Notes: generated from the sequence alone by a model not told the origin. A stretch of DNA of 64,000 nucleotides from Clavelina lepadiformis (GCF_947623445.1 NC_135245.1:18793501-18857500), one strand, 5' to 3'; shown: positions 33,456 to 47,600, counted from the stretch's first letter. A program made the numbers and translations.

Positions 33456-35203
33456 GTTAAAAAAAGTTATAGCTTTAATTCCAGTTGTGTTCTCAAAGGT
33501 ATGCTTCAAAATTGAAATATAATTCGACTTATAACATTCAGAGCAACTGAAACTGTGTGGGTTTGTATGCAGTATATAGCGATGACAACATTTTTTATAA
33601 GTTATAAAAATCCGTCGACATCGGCATTGAAAATAAAATAAAATGTTTTGTTAAAAAATCAAAATGTCCGAAGTAATTTAGATTACCCTCTGGTAAGAAC
33701 TTTAAAGTGAGGAGAGATTGGACCATTTCAGATTGATAGATTTTTTCAAAGCGCAAGGAATAGGATTTCGTCCAACGCTAATGTTTTTCTACAGTAGACA
33801 ACTTGCCTACAAACTACAATAGGCTGCTAAGGTAGAAAATTGTTACTGGGGAATTTTATCACCAAATCATCCTAAACTGAATGAAAACTAGCTACGAAAA
33901 CACGTTGATTACGACACAAATGCAGTAAGTGCATAGATCGATCGATTAGTTCTACAACGTAATAAGTTAGAAAATTTAACAGGTCAAAATTGTAAATTAC
34001 AAACGCGTTTCCTTAAAAAGGTAAACATAAAAAATTACAGTTCAATTATTATACTTAGCTTTAGATGGACACGCTGTGAAATGGAAATGTGAACGTCTTT
34101 GATACAAATCGTATTTATATAGATTCAAAACATAAAGATCCAACCAAACCATGGAGAGAAGCTTAACTGTTTTTTAATTTAAGGACAAACTACAAATTTT
34201 CGTACTGATGTTACTTTGCGAAAGAAAACTCGATCAAAGAACATAAAACAAACCGACTAAACTTACTTCGCCTTACTCCATTTCATGACGTAATAAATTA
34301 TTAGATAGTGCATTGGAAAAATAAGTATCAACAAATGTACTGTAATATAGAGGAGTCAGCGCCTTTCGGACAATAATTAATATATAGGCTATAAAAAAAT
34401 CAGAAATTAAGATTTCTATGATATCGTCAAAGTCTTACGTATAAAAGTGTAAAAACGTGTTTAGACCAATCACAGGTGGACATTGTTGGTGTTGCTTTAG
34501 CCTGGGAATTACCCTAATGCATTCAGCGATCTGAGAAGTTCTAAGTTGCATGTAGTTTGTAGCTAAAAATTTCTATGAAGAAAAGCAAATATGCATTTTT
34601 TCGCATCTGTAGCAGAAATGTGAGATATGTGATTTTAGTCATATTTCTGTATGAGATTGGCCCGTAGCGTGCATAATTTTGCAAATGCACTTACTTTTAA
34701 GCGGTGAAACTTACCGTTCGTGAGAGTTCACTGTATGTCATAAGGCAATCATCTTCGCTCGTTGTTACCAAAATCACCTTCAAGTTCGCTCACCTCATGT
34801 ACTCGGCAATCATTACAAAACGTGCCTACATTTGCGAAAGTTTTTAAGATGAGAGGAAAATAACTTACCGCATATTATAACAATAGGACCCGCTCTTCAA
34901 GATACATTGCAAGTGTATAGAAAATGCATATAACGAAAACGTTTGAACTAAATTCAGCGTGATAGTATTACTGTAGGTATCAAAAGTCTCCCAACTTAGT
35001 TTGATGGTATCAAACTTACAAATTAGGTAATACAAGTCCTGCAGTTTCTAAAGAAACAGGATAGTTTTGTCACAGAAATATGAAAGTCAAGATTATGAAC
35101 TAACAGGCATTGATTAAGTTTATGAAGGTAAACGGAATACATGCTGCTATGGTATATTCGAATAATTTGTTGGTTATATAATTCATGCACCGTGGAAAAT
35201 ACT
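33456..35203. other. Intergenic, downstream of the sulfotransferase
   Basis: No gene is supported. One segment at about 34735-34785, read on the minus strand, gives VILVTTSEDDCL after an AAG, resembling the start of the second sulfotransferase exon (VILTTRDEEQW), and may be a relic of a duplicate. The 3' UTR of the sulfotransferase lies in the right part. Confidence 0.45.
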
Positions 35204-36907
35204 TTACCAGCCACGTTTAATAACAGAGTACAGTTTGCTTGCAAACGCACTGCGGTTAGAATTGTATAACTTGTAAGACCCGAAAAGTAAGCCAAGAGAT
35301 AGCAGAAGAGTAATCACAGCAGTTTCCCGTTGCATGCGGATCAAAGCAGGGTGTATGGCCATCATCTGATCAACAACATTTCCAGCAACATTTTCATGGG
35401 GAAAAGGTTTGTCGGGAATTTCTTTTCCAAGAAATTTACACAGAGGAGCCCACCCCTGTCGGACATCGTAGACCAGGAGTTTACCAGGAGGGCAGTTCTA
35501 CAATTTGTAAGTGTTGTGAATATTATAAAAGCTTGGAGATTCGCACAGAAGGTGAAAGCAATTATTATTCTGCGCATTCGTACTTGCTCGCAATATTTCC
35601 CATGTTGCCTAAAAGCTTTCTTTATCATCATTTGGTTGTCAACAGCGGAACTGTCGCGTGGATGCCGCATATCCGAGCCCCACAGGCTTCTAACTGCACA
35701 CATTTCCAGATTTAGCGTTATTTATATATTTAAGGTTACGGTAAAGTGAAAAAAACAGCAGATATAACTTATAGACTAACCGACATTTCGGAAGAATGTG
35801 AAGTATTTTCGTCCAGTTGGCGATACAATTTGCATAAAGCCGTAGATGTAATTGTTGAGAAATGCTTGCATTTGTTTAAGTAAGCTTTTGTACCATTGCT
35901 CTTCGTCTCTGGTGGTCAAAATCACCTGGAAATAAGTTCACATCAGTTAGAATAAATTGACGGTTGGTGCCCGCTTTCTCTGACAAAAAAATATCTTACA
36001 CCAGATGAATAGCCTTGTTGTCGGGATTGCAATTAGTGGCGAATATTACTTGACCACAAGTAAGTTATAAAATATTTGAACTGAAAGATTTCATTGAAAA
36101 GTCTGCTATCTCGGCCTTCAGAGTAGGCTATATAAGCGCCTCAAGCAACAAGAATTTGCAGACCACAAAGTATGCTGCGATTCGACAAGCAGGTATCCGC
36201 GTTTAGTTGTCAATCAATGTTCATGCCAACGCTGCTTGCATGTTGATCATTCTTAATACCCTGCTGATAGCCCGAAAGCCGCAATTAATGTGAACCCTAA
36301 TTAAACAATTTTGGAAATTTCTTGCCGCCGTGATATTTAGCCAGTGTTTTTATGCGCGATTTTAAATTTTTCACCTTCATCTGTTTTACTAATAAACCGT
36401 TGTCAGGTTTCCACCGAACATTCGTCACTCGGCAGTGATACAAAAAAAAAGATAAATATTTGAAAGCTCATCGAAGATGGCGCTGGGACGCAAAACTAGA
36501 CCCAGACTTTTCTGTTTTTACCGCTTTATGTGAGAGAAAAAGCACGAACAAAATCGTGAGGAAAAATTGAGCTTTCTGCGAACCCCTGTTAATGTAATTG
36601 CCACAACTAACATAAACCTTTGCATCAAAACTATATGTAATGGAATATTTACCTTTGCATCTGGGAATGCTTGCAGGATTTCTTCCCAAAATATGTTTGG
36701 TGGGCAGTCAGTTACAGCATCCACTGACTCATACATCTCTTTGAAATCCTCAATACTTCCACCACGGTTCGACAATAACTTCTCCCACTTATCGCCATGA
36801 TACCAGAAGTGATCAAAGAAATCATAAACGTTGTAGCCAAGCTGATTGAGAGCTACAACCATTGACTTTGTGCCAGTTTTAGAATATCCAGCTACGATCA
36901 CTTTCAT
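35204..36907 (-). CDS. Membrane-anchored sulfotransferase-like protein
   Basis: Exons 36907-36653, 35925-35781, 35693-35584 and 35497-35204 encode 267 aa. The N-terminus MKVIVAGYSKTGTKSM is the PAPS 5'-phosphosulfate loop (SKTGTKS) of the P-loop sulfotransferase family, of the compact Sulfotransfer_4 type. TTRDEEQWYKS (about residues 89-99) fits the 3'-phosphate-binding Arg and Ser. The late block LVYDVRQGWAPLCKFLG and PDKPFPHEN is diagnostic of this family. A hydrophobic stretch at about residues 230-247 (AVITLLLSLGLLFGSYKLY) suggests a C-terminal membrane anchor. An ATG 21 nt upstream (36928) would add seven residues; the downstream start fits the family better. Acceptor unknown. Exons and phases are consistent throughout. 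Confidence 0.87.
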
Positions 36908-36928
36908 TGCAAGCTGGTTTGTGCGCAA

Positions 36929-37982
36929 CGGTCGTATAACTTATGCGTTTAAAAATATCGGAAAAATTTACCCCACCGTTCAGATCTTACTACTCTCGAC
37001 CGATGCAAGCAAAACTACCATGAAGCGAGTGTTTAAAAAATTTGATTGCCTTCGGCTATTTAAGATGTAGTAGTGCTAATCCCCAACTACGCGTTACAAT
37101 ATTTGCTGTAGTTAAACCTGTGTTCAAACATACGCTTAATAAGGTCACGATTTGCTGTTTAAGTCAGGCTGAGTGAAGCGTGCAAAGCTATCAAAGCATT
37201 GCAAGCAGAGTTGCCTGAAAGCGACTGGTTGAGTTTACGCCTGGAAGGGTCTAAGTGAGCGAATTTTAGTCTCCAATGCATAGGACCATAGGTAAAAGTT
37301 TCGAACTTGTTGGGTTAAAGCGTAAAATCTGCAATGAAATAACAAACGCAATAGTGACGACATTTATACTCCAGTTAGTAGCTAACTATGAGAATACGAA
37401 ATGACTCTGTGACGTAAACACTGTGGCATCAACATGCATTAAATGAAGTGCAGCAGAAGAAAAGTCAAAGATTACGCCAAAAAATCTAAAAACGTATTGA
37501 TGAAGCAACAACAATTTACCGTTGTCAAAATCCACTTTCAAGGATAAGTTGGAAACAAGTGCAAAAAATTAAAGGCGGTCATCATACTACACATCAAATA
37601 CACTTACAGAAGTTAATCAATATAACGTATGTTTAATAAGAAATAAAATTCTGAACTCAATAAATTCGAGGCGCACATGACACAAAATTCCACAATGGAT
37701 GGCATCTGATTAACCGTAACCTTGATTGCAATGTTAGTAGGTGTACGTGTAAGTAAAATAGTATGTGTAAGCTGTACTGTCGGTACTGCAAACGTTGCAG
37801 TACTAACACTAATGATTTTTGCAATATTCAACCTATGACGTAATTAAAAAAATAAGTATTCTTGTCAATCAATTTTCTAATAAAGTCAACGCAACAACAA
37901 AACGCTAGAAGTTTAAAATTTACTTGCCTGCCGCTTTAAATTAAGATCGGCATCTGCGTGGGACGAGCTGGTTAAACAAAAG
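36929..37982. other. Intergenic between sulfotransferase and P450
   Basis: About 1.05 kb, containing the sulfotransferase 5' region and the P450 3' region (both minus strand). No further gene, no clear TATA box and no recognisable repeat were seen. Confidence 0.5.
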
Positions 37983-40711
37983 TCACTCCAATTCTTTGCA
38001 GAGGATTTTATAAGGCTTGGGTGTGAAAACCACGCCGTTTATGCCGTCATTGATGTCGGGAAGTTTGCCGGCATCTGGGTCAGGTAAGATTTCAAATTTC
38101 TGAACGATCGAAACGAGAAAAATAAAGACTTCCATGCGCGCTAACTGTTCGCCTAAACAAAAGCGGGGACCGACTGAAAAGGGAATCACGTGGTTTGATT
38201 TGACAAATTCCCCTTTCTCGTCAATAAATCGACCGGGATTGAAAGTTTCCGGGTCGTCCCAGTAGCTTGGATCGTGGTGAACCGCCCAAAGATTTGTAAG
38301 TACCTAAAAATTCAGAGGACAACTTGAAAACAATTATTGTTGATACTTTGATTGCCACAACAACACCTGAAGGCAGGGTTTAAAACGGTAAATATAACAT
38401 GGATTGTTGTCTGAAAACGCCTGAATAAAGTCCTTGTTTAGAAACCCACAAGTATGCAAAAGAATATCATTATGTTCTGTCAAATTTCCGCAATAATTAC
38501 TTGGGTTCCTTTAGGAATTACGTATCCATAGATTTCACTGTCTTCGCTCAGTTTATGGGGAACCCCCAACGGGGCAATGGTACGAAATCTCATCAACTCG
38601 TGAATGAAAGCATTCGTGTAAGGCATCTTCGATCTGTCAAACAAGCCAAAGCCGGCACCTACATGAAACGAACAGTTACAGGTGAAATAGTGAAACTGTT
38701 AGAATGCGAACAATCAATAGATAAATTGTTTTCGACATTTAAACCGCACTACCTTGAACTTCCAAAATTTCATTGCGGAGTTTTTTCTGGATCTGAGGGT
38801 AATGAACAAGGCACAAGATGGCCCAACTTAAGGTACTAGACGTTGTTTCCGTACCAGCAATGAAAAGATGTCTAGCATATGCCATTAACTGGTCGTTCTG
38901 AAAAACAAAACATTGAAACAACGGGCAGGCAGGAATAAAGCGTGCACTGCGTTTAATTTCAGTGAATTAATAATTATTAAATAATTATTGAATTAATACA
39001 CGAGTGTCCAGTTCATTGACAAAATATTGACAACTTTACTGTGAAACAAGGGGTCCCTATCCGCTTTTCTTTCAAAAAGGCATCAATGAAATCTTGAGGA
39101 TGATCAGGGTCGAATGTTTTCTCATGTTCATCGATGATGTCCTTCACGATTTCTGCAAAATTTACAGCAAACTGAGTAAAAATGTTGTTTTTGTCTTTTC
39201 TGTTAAGTTTTGACAAAAAAACTATCATCATATAAAATATTTATGACAAAAATGTTTAGAATAAACTCTTATATATTTACCATTGATAGTATTTATTTTT
39301 GCCGCAAACATCCTATTGGCAATTGTGAATGGTGGAATATGCATAAGTATGGGTGCAAAAGACATGATAGTAACTGCTGTATTAATCATCATGGATCCAA
39401 ACCTATTAACAGTAAGCCTACATATTGAAGCTACATAACAAAATTTCACTTAACCTTACTTACAACTTTTCTGTGAGCGTGGCAACTACCAATTGTTTTT
39501 TCTGCTTTGGAATGTTATGAAAGCAGCAACTTACATTTCTAAAACAGCTGTGACAATTTTTAAAAAAAATGGATTGTCATAGTCATACTGCTTTCCAAAA
39601 ACAACTCCACAAATGATATTGGAAACTGCAAATGGCAACAAGTCCTGTAACACATCAAAATACGCTAAATTTTATCATTTCACACAGGGTACTGTGAGAA
39701 AATATTCTAAGCTTCATAATGATCCTATTCGTGTGTAGGCTTACGTAACAGCCATCACCAGGTAAAAATACCATTCAAATGTATTATAGTACCGCAATAT
39801 CAAAAGCTTTTTGTCCTTGTTTTCTGATTTGTTCATTAAGATAAGTTGCTTCTTCTCGTATCCGATCTTCCATGCTCTTCTTTCCCACCCCAAACCTATC
39901 ATATATATGATATGTAGTAGGTAAGCTATTTTACAAGTTTTTAGGAACATGTTTAAGTCATCTCAATTTCGAAAATGTATCGTCTGTAGATATACGAAAC
40001 AGCAAAAATAATATCGGTATCTACATATCAACACTTTTACAAATAGTTTAGGATAATTGCTTTATCAGAAATCTAGGCAAATGTTACCCTCTAAGAGTCA
40101 TCAAGCCAAATTTTCTCTGTGACTTCCAAAGTGCCCCATAATCAGTTAATATAATTCCATATCCTGCATCAATTTGATGGTAAACTGGTTGTATCGGCCT
40201 CCCTGAAAATTTGGTTGGTTGTTTTGCGAGTGCCTGCAAAAAAGTTATTCTCGTTTGGACAAAATGTAGATTGGTGATTGCTGCTTAAGCAGACTTAACA
40301 ACTTCACAAAAAGTTTATGCTGGCATAGTTGCATCGTATGAACGGTATTTTCAAACAACCATTCAAGAAAAGTAACTTACAAAACAGTTTTATTAGGAAT
40401 TGTATAAATTTTAATAGCAAATTCACTTTCATGCTCACTTCATTTATACTTTCCAGGCTGTTCAGTATAATCCAATCGCTCATTCCCATTTGTACAGACA
40501 TAATTTCCCCATGCTTTTTGCTCCATTTTAAAAACTTTCGCTCAGGATATTTCCCCACGAATGGGATAACTCCAACAACAGGAATACCACGAACGCCTGG
40601 TGGAAACTTGTTACTTTTGTGTCTTCTACCATATACAAAGTACAGCGAAATGATCGCTACCATAAAAATTATGGGACTGTACAAAACGTCTGGCAAGTTT
40701 AGTACAGTCAT
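37983..40711 (-). CDS. CYP2-type microsomal cytochrome P450
   Basis: Nine exons: 40711-40439, 40233-40088, 39895-39793, 39644-39535, 39417-39281, 39152-39040, 38897-38753, 38658-38501 and 38303-37983. All junctions are in phase and give 501 aa, the usual length. An N-terminal membrane helix (about residues 10-28) is followed by the hinge PPGVRGIPVVG. The I-helix has AGTETTSST (308 onward), the ExxR pair is E363/R366 (HELMRF), and the heme loop PFSVGPRFCLG puts the thiolate at Cys444. It is a haem-thiolate monooxygenase of the ER; the nine-exon layout and sequence point to the CYP2 clan as in vertebrate CYP2 genes. Substrate cannot be told. Exon 8 starts at the AG before GTGCCGG, not the later AG at 38634, because only this restores the D-R-S-K-M-P-Y block in frame. 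Confidence 0.93.
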
Positions 40712-42841
40712 TTTTTAAAGACTGTAATAGGACATCAAACAAATTTCACAATAAATTATAGGACGGAGGTAGAAACCATATAACTGAATACACAACATGG
40801 CATCATTAACTGCCAAATACTTTTAAAGTAACTAACTAAGCTCTGATACAACAAAATCTACTGTTACTACAGGCACAGAACCAAGATAATGAGTGGGGTT
40901 TTGGTTGCGCCCACAATCCCACACACTTGATTTAATCATTTATGGTAAAATGCGAATCTATTACACACTCTCTCTTACTGAGTCTTATGTAGCAAACAAG
41001 GCCACTGTGCAAGCTGCCAGACGGTTTTTCAGTTATACTCAATTTTATTACAAATCTTAAAACTTTTTATAACAAATTGTAGTGGCCTCTTTCCGGAAAT
41101 CTAAGGAAGTCTATGATGAAATCAACTCAAAATTTAGAGGTTGGTCTTTTTGTTACTTGCATGGTTAATTGTTTGTTGTGCTGGTTTTAATTGCTATATC
41201 AACAAAATAGTATGACCTTACTGCAGGTACTGCACAGCTGTACTTGTTATCAGACATAATACCAATAATAAAAGATGCTCTTACATCCAGTATGCAAGCT
41301 GTATTATTAATTCTACAAATTAGTAACCATGGTGAAAAATTTGCAGTAAATTCAAAGTTCATTGTTTTCTTTATTATAAACAGCCAAGAATAAATAATAA
41401 TGTTTATAATAAACAGCTACTTTACTCTTGGCTTAGTGAACTGTTAAACAAGTTCATGTTCATCAAATAAAACACTGTGTAAGAAATTTTGACCATAAAG
41501 TTTATGTCCAAATATAATAATTCAAGGCGAAGTTCAGGCTTGTGACCATCTCATTTTTTCTGATTCTAGCCAAGTTGAGTAATGACTCGAGTTAATTTAT
41601 GATTACGATTTATTTATACTTATACAACAAGTCCAGTGTGTAGGTTCAAACCGCAGAAAAATAAGAACTAGGCAACATTTGCAAAATTGTATCACGTTTA
41701 CAAAGGAATGCATAGGCTATGCTACTCAACTGAGCTAAATCTATACTATCCAACGCCTAGAATGTTTGTAATTTAACAAAGAATCAAAGTGGGTCGACAA
41801 TTTCCATTATTAAATACGGACGATTGAAAAAGTCTTGCCACCAAAAAAAAATTGCGGCCATTACTCGAAAATGTTTATTAGGCCTATCTAATTTAATGAT
41901 TCAGATGCTGACATAACATGCAATCCCGTGTTTGGTGCAATAAAAATTAATGGAAAACACAAGATGTGCGGACAATTGAGCCTATTGTTAACCCAATAAT
42001 GGGAAGAAACAATGGTTACAACTAACTTACAAATCAACGTTACTTAGATACCGGTACAACTTGTAATTTTCTATTAACTTTTGGTGAAATGCCATGGCCA
42101 CCATTTCGTGTACAACTTGCTAAAACAGAATTTCTCTTCTCGGAGTCAAAAAGACAACAAACCTAAACCTTTGGGGTAAGCCCCTGGTGCTTTCAATTAA
42201 CATAACAAAAAAAAAGTAAAAAGTATTAACCACTTTGAACCAAGATTTGAAAAATAAAATCTGGTAACGGTTTCATTTTATTTGTCTGTTCATTTCGTTA
42301 CATAATTATATTTTACATGACGAAAAATAAACAATACAATTTAACTTAAACACAAATTACAGAAAGTACTGCAGCCCTGCAGGCCACCTTGTGTACGAAC
42401 CGTCACTGGTGGGCAGTAACTTACCACGGTACTATTTCAGTACCGAAACCGGTAACCAGAGTCGAAACCAAGACTTAACTCGAGTCCAGTCAAGTAAGTA
42501 AGTCAAGTCCAGTGATTTGGCTAATAAAACTTGAGTTAAGTCAAGTGATATCAGTCACCAAGCCATTCAGAACGCAAAACACGTTTCGGTTAACACCAAA
42601 CATTTATTTAAAATACTTGGAGTAACCTGGAGCTATGTATATGTTTAAATTTCAGAATGTATGTATGTATGTATATGTTTCAGAATGGATACATTATTTG
42701 GAATTAAACGTATATAGCTCAGTAGAAGTTGGTAACTTGAAACTTCTGATGACTCCAAATAAAGACAAAAATAAGCAATAGGCTATCATCTCCAATTAAC
42801 TTAACTTGTTTCGACTGGATGTAACTTGTTTCTAGTAAAAT
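40712..42841. other. Intergenic upstream of the P450
   Basis: AT-rich, no gene seen. At about 42460-42560 is a block with ACTCGAGTCC and repeated AAGTCAAGT motifs related to 18656-18998. A short (GTAT)n run lies at about 42659-42676. Confidence 0.5.
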
Positions 42842-43548
42842 TAGGCATACCATATTTTTGTGATTGAAAGCCGGGACGCTTCAGAAGAACGAGCCTTATC
42901 AGATAAATGTGGTTCATATTTTTCTAGGAGTATGAGACTATTTTGGATTCCTATCGTCAGGGACAACTTAAGTAGTAAGACACCAAGAAAAACTAAAATA
43001 ATGCATTTTACTAGGAAACAAAACAATGTTCAAGCATTTGTAAATTTACATAATCGTCCAATCATACTTTTCTGTACACAATACTTTCTTCAAGAAGTCT
43101 TTATTCGACTTTATTTTCTCATAAAAATCACAGCAGGAAAAGTCAGTGTTAATTTTGCAGGTGATAAGGGCTTTCACATTCAAATGGTTTTTGCAGAAGA
43201 AAATGCAAACAAGTACCGGTACGAAATAAGTTCTTTCAATAACCTAACTGCAAAAAGATAACCTTCTCCTTCTAGCCTACTATTACTGAACTAGCGAATG
43301 CGCTAACAATAAACTCACTACTGGACCAATTAACTGTTACAATGACGTAGCAATTACTTTTACTTTTAACACAACGAAACAATAACACGCATCGAGCATT
43401 GCTCTTCAGCAAGTTGGCTAAACAAACCAATCACAGTATGCTAATATTCGTGTAGTGCGAGGCAATACTGGCTGACTAAATGCCAAAGCGGGACTTTCGG
43501 CTGACTGACCGGGATTGTCCCGGTTAAAACGGGACGTATGGTAAGCCT
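42842..43548. mobile_element. Candidate DNA element with AGGCNTACCATA ends
   Basis: Left AGGCATACCATAT followed by CCGGGACG and right CCCGGTTAAAACGGGAC then GTATGGTAAGCCT are inverted and share the CCGGGAC subterminal block. That looks like a non-autonomous DNA transposon of about 700 bp. I could not settle the target duplication. The interior has a 133-codon frame (42860-43261) that starts within the left end and resembles nothing I know, so I do not call a gene. Confidence 0.5.
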
Positions 43549-44649
43549 GTCTAAAATGCATGTAAACAACTTGAACTCGAAGCTCAAAAGTCAAAATTCG
43601 GAAATGTGTCGGTTGGCCCCAGGGCAAAGCTAGGCTTTACCTAGAAATTAGTCCAAAAGATAACTTAAAATGTAAGTGTTCACAGCGCTGCATATAAATA
43701 AATTTTGGAATTTGATTGACATTATGGTGTCAACAAAATGTCAACGTAGAACCAAGCCTGGTTTGCATGGATACTCTTCGCCAACCTTAAATATTTCAAA
43801 ACGAAATTATTGAGTTCCTTCAGGTTTGACGGCGATATGTAGCGAAACCTTCTAAGCTACTTAGTGTATAGGTTGCGCTATCAATTTACTGTGGGAGATG
43901 CCAACTTGACTCTCTGCGACCATTTCTTACGGCTTATTCCCATGAGTTTTATGGTGTGGTGGCTAGAGAACAGATTAAAAGCTTATGGCTAACTAAATGC
44001 ATGGTGTAGACTAGACCAAAGTACATAGTAAAGATTGGTAGCTTGCATTTACTTGTTTGCAAAAATATGAAATAAAAAATGGTCTACTGTAGGTCCTTGA
44101 AACTACTGCAATTCTGTGAGTTGAAATACTTATATTTTTACTTGACAAAACAGTAGAACAGGCTACAATAGCAGAGACATACAGGCGAAAATCTTAATTT
44201 ACATAAGCCAAGATTTTAACGAAACTTTAAGAAAAAGAACAATGACAAAAAGAAAAATAGCATCCACAGATAAATTGCATTTTACATGAATTTAATTGAT
44301 CTGATTCGCCAACTGGAACAGTAATTAAGTCTGCATCTGCACCAGACAAAATTGTAAAGCAGGAACCTGTAGGAAAAGTATTGACTGCTTTGCAATAAAT
44401 ATGAAATCAGAAGACGTGCCCTAAAATTTATGTGGTGCTCATCTTGCATATAAATAAGAAAATCTTATGGGTGCATGGAAAAGACATTCTCCTAATTCAA
44501 GCGTTTACATTTTAGCAAAAACACTTTATGATAAGTAAGAATGTCACTTTATGTGACAAAATGCACCACCAACTCAAACCCACAAGGCCAGCAACTTGGG
44601 GTACACCAAAAATGTAGATATGACTCGCGAACGGTCTAGGATCCATAAA
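43549..44649. other. Intergenic, 3' of PIAS
   Basis: No gene is seen. The right part should hold the PIAS 3' UTR, as PIAS is transcribed toward this stretch. Confidence 0.5.
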
Positions 44650-47600
44650 TCAATCTACACTGGAAATGCCGTCGGATGGAAAATTCAAGTCTTCCTCCTG
44701 GAAACGTTGGGACAAATTATGGATCCGCACATCATTGGCTGCTGCACTCCGTTGAGTCCTGTTGTAATCAAACACTGGATTTTGAGGAAACTGAGAAAAA
44801 CCCAGAAATGGATTTCGTGAGAAATAATCATGGTACGATCTTGCGTTGAACAGATCTGAAAAATACAAAGAATTTTAGCAAGTAGAAAAGGGATTATTTA
44901 AATATACTCAAATGTGATCTATCCACAAGAACGAAAACGTTTAACAATAATGCTTAATAGTTATTAAAAAAACTCTTCCAAAACCAAAGTTAACACAATG
45001 CAGTGGCGTTAAGAGTGTTATAAATTCAAATATTGCAAACTTGGAAATCAAAAAGGATTGTTCTTAGCCTCAATTTTCCTGAAAATACCAAACTTGTGAC
45101 ATGATCTCATACCACATAAATAACCTGAGGCTAAGATAACGGCTTCTCCCAAATCAAAACAAAGAAGATTGGTTCACTAACAACAAACTGAAAACGACAA
45201 CTGCATAAATGTGCTCATCTGAGCTGAAAGTAACACAACTATTTGACTTTAACCTTTTTCTTATCATTCTGCCTTCAATCACCACCAACGAAATATATGG
45301 GTAAACATCTCTCATCTCCTGTAAATAGCATTTTAAATAAGTTTATCTGCTGCCCTTACTTTAAACTCAACGATACCTTGTCTTTGCTCTTATACAGGAA
45401 AATTTACTCAACGTATTTCTCAAACAGAGGGCTGCAACCCCAATGTTCAGATTGAACAGCTCGAGATGCGATGAAGTTTTTCTCAGTCCATTAATGTATC
45501 TCTAAATAGTAAACCAGAAGTATAAATCCAAGTGTTTTAGAAACAATACAGGGTTGTTGCAAAAACTTGTTTGAGAAACACTGAGCAAGTGCAAAAAAAC
45601 AAACAAGTGAAGACAAAAACAATTAACAAACAAAAGTTAGCACAAAGTAGATGGTGATGAACAAACTAGAGCTAGTTAAGTGATTAATTTGTGTTTTTCA
45701 ACATACCAAGTTGCGAAAATCCAATCGGATCGCCCAATGGCCCCATGAAAGACAGTGGTTGTGTGTGGGAGAAACTGTTAATTCCCATGTCTAAATTAGG
45801 GGGGACTAACCCAGGTGAGGTTGCGCTCATCATGGCAGGGATATGCATGGGTGGTGTACCCAGTGGAGGTGTGGCAGTTATCCCATTTAAGGGGTAAATA
45901 GGAGAGGATTGTGATGACACTGACGACTGATGTAACGGTGGGGTTATGCGTGGGGATGGGTTAAGTATGGGGGGTGTTTGACGGGAAGGCGGTAACCCAA
46001 GGTAATACGGGCCTTCATTTCGACTGTATGGAGATCGAGAGGGGGAACGACGGCTCACAGTGGACTTCTTGTGATGCACAGGGCTCTTTCTTGAAGAAGT
46101 GGAAGAGTAATTTGATAGAGGAAGCTCGAGTCTGTTTCCCTGTGTCCTTGGGCTTCCGACATCCCCTGGCCTGTGAAGTGAAAAGTGCAAAAAACACAAT
46201 CAGTGAAAAAAGCTGTGCAAAAAGACTACATGCTGTTTTAAAAAAACAAAACAAACACGCAAAATGTCCAAGCCCAGCATTCTAATGGTCTCGTGCAAAA
46301 TCAGAGACAACGCTCACTTGTGCTGGGCACCTGTATTTTCTAAATTCAATGTATTACTGTTGGCAATTTCCACTGATATGCAGACGCTGATCCATTCCAT
46401 CGCATACGTCTGGAATTGCTTTGGCTGAAATATCGTCGTTGTTCACTGTGGGCCTGTTAGATTTTGTTTCATGCACTACCGTACCACAGTTAACGTTTTC
46501 AAATCTTTACTTTTGTATTTAAAATTGCTGACAAAATAAAAAATTTGTCATCTAAAGAATTCAAGAATAACACAGCTAAATCCCATGTATATGATGCAAG
46601 TAACAGCGTTCAATCACAAAGTTATATAGATGAAAGCCAAAAGATTCACCGTTTACGATATTGCTTGGTTGTCTATGGGTCATGGGTAGAATTGAAGTGG
46701 CATTTACTACCACTGAAATCAAAGGCCAGACTTGCTTTGTATTTGGTACAGTAGTGCATTTGTTATTTGATTCTGGCGAGCTTTCACTTTGGTATTATTA
46801 GAATTTGTGAAGTAGGATCTTAATTGTTTCTAATTGTTCTATTTTTAACCCCAATTTGTTTTATATAAAGGACATCATTGACCTTCTGCGGAAGGAATTG
46901 GAGAATGTTTAGAAAGTTCTAAGTTAAATAATAATACCTACAAACTTGCCACCGTTCGGCCATTATCAAAGTGAAAAATACGTTGCAATCAATGTTCCCT
47001 GCAATTGTTTACGAGTCTGAGCAAACACACTAACTCCCTGAGCGGTCCCTTGTACCACTGTGAGCAACATCAGACGTGCGCACTGTGGTCATTATTATGC
47101 GTTTATTTTATTTTCAATTCAGGTTGGATTTTTTTCTTGTGCGCAGCACAGATTTTCTGTGCGTGGAGACCTTGTCAGCAGTGTGCATTTGCGCACGCGC
47201 GCAGCTTAGAGGGAACATTGGTTGCAATTGCATCACAAAAGTTCTTTTGGGATAATTAGTTCATGATTGACTACCTCTCTTGATCTATATTCATTGGTAC
47301 AGATTCGGTAACAATTCAGCATTAGTAACAAACAGCTAACCAGTAATTATTATCAAGAAGAGTTACTTACGATGATGAAACTGACATTGGTGTTCCATCG
47401 GGAATCACTGATGGTGGCGACGAGATCAAAGAAACAGGAGCAGGATCCTCATCATCGCTCGAATCACAAGTGAGATCAATCACTTCTGGTTGCTTCGATT
47501 TTTTTTCTTCCTGTGTTTTCGTACGGTTCTGGCTTAAATCTACAAACAAAAAATATTTATCGAATGCAGTTTGAATGTCAATAAATAAACCTTGGTAATA

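Noticed and set aside
34735-34785. Second sulfotransferase gene
   Set aside because: Only a dozen residues resemble exon 2 and no other exon is found nearby, so at most it is a relic.
35330-35749. 139-codon plus-strand frame
   Set aside because: It is antisense to exons 3 and 4 of the sulfotransferase, which explain the sequence fully.
38501-38633. Shorter version of P450 exon 8 starting at 38633
   Set aside because: Using that acceptor breaks the reading frame; the acceptor at 38659-38660 keeps frame and restores conserved residues.
42860-43261. 133-codon plus-strand frame
   Set aside because: It starts in a transposon-like inverted end, has no recognisable domain and no splice context.
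45974-46285. Plus-strand frame over PIAS
   Set aside because: It is antisense to the proline/serine-rich PIAS exon 12.
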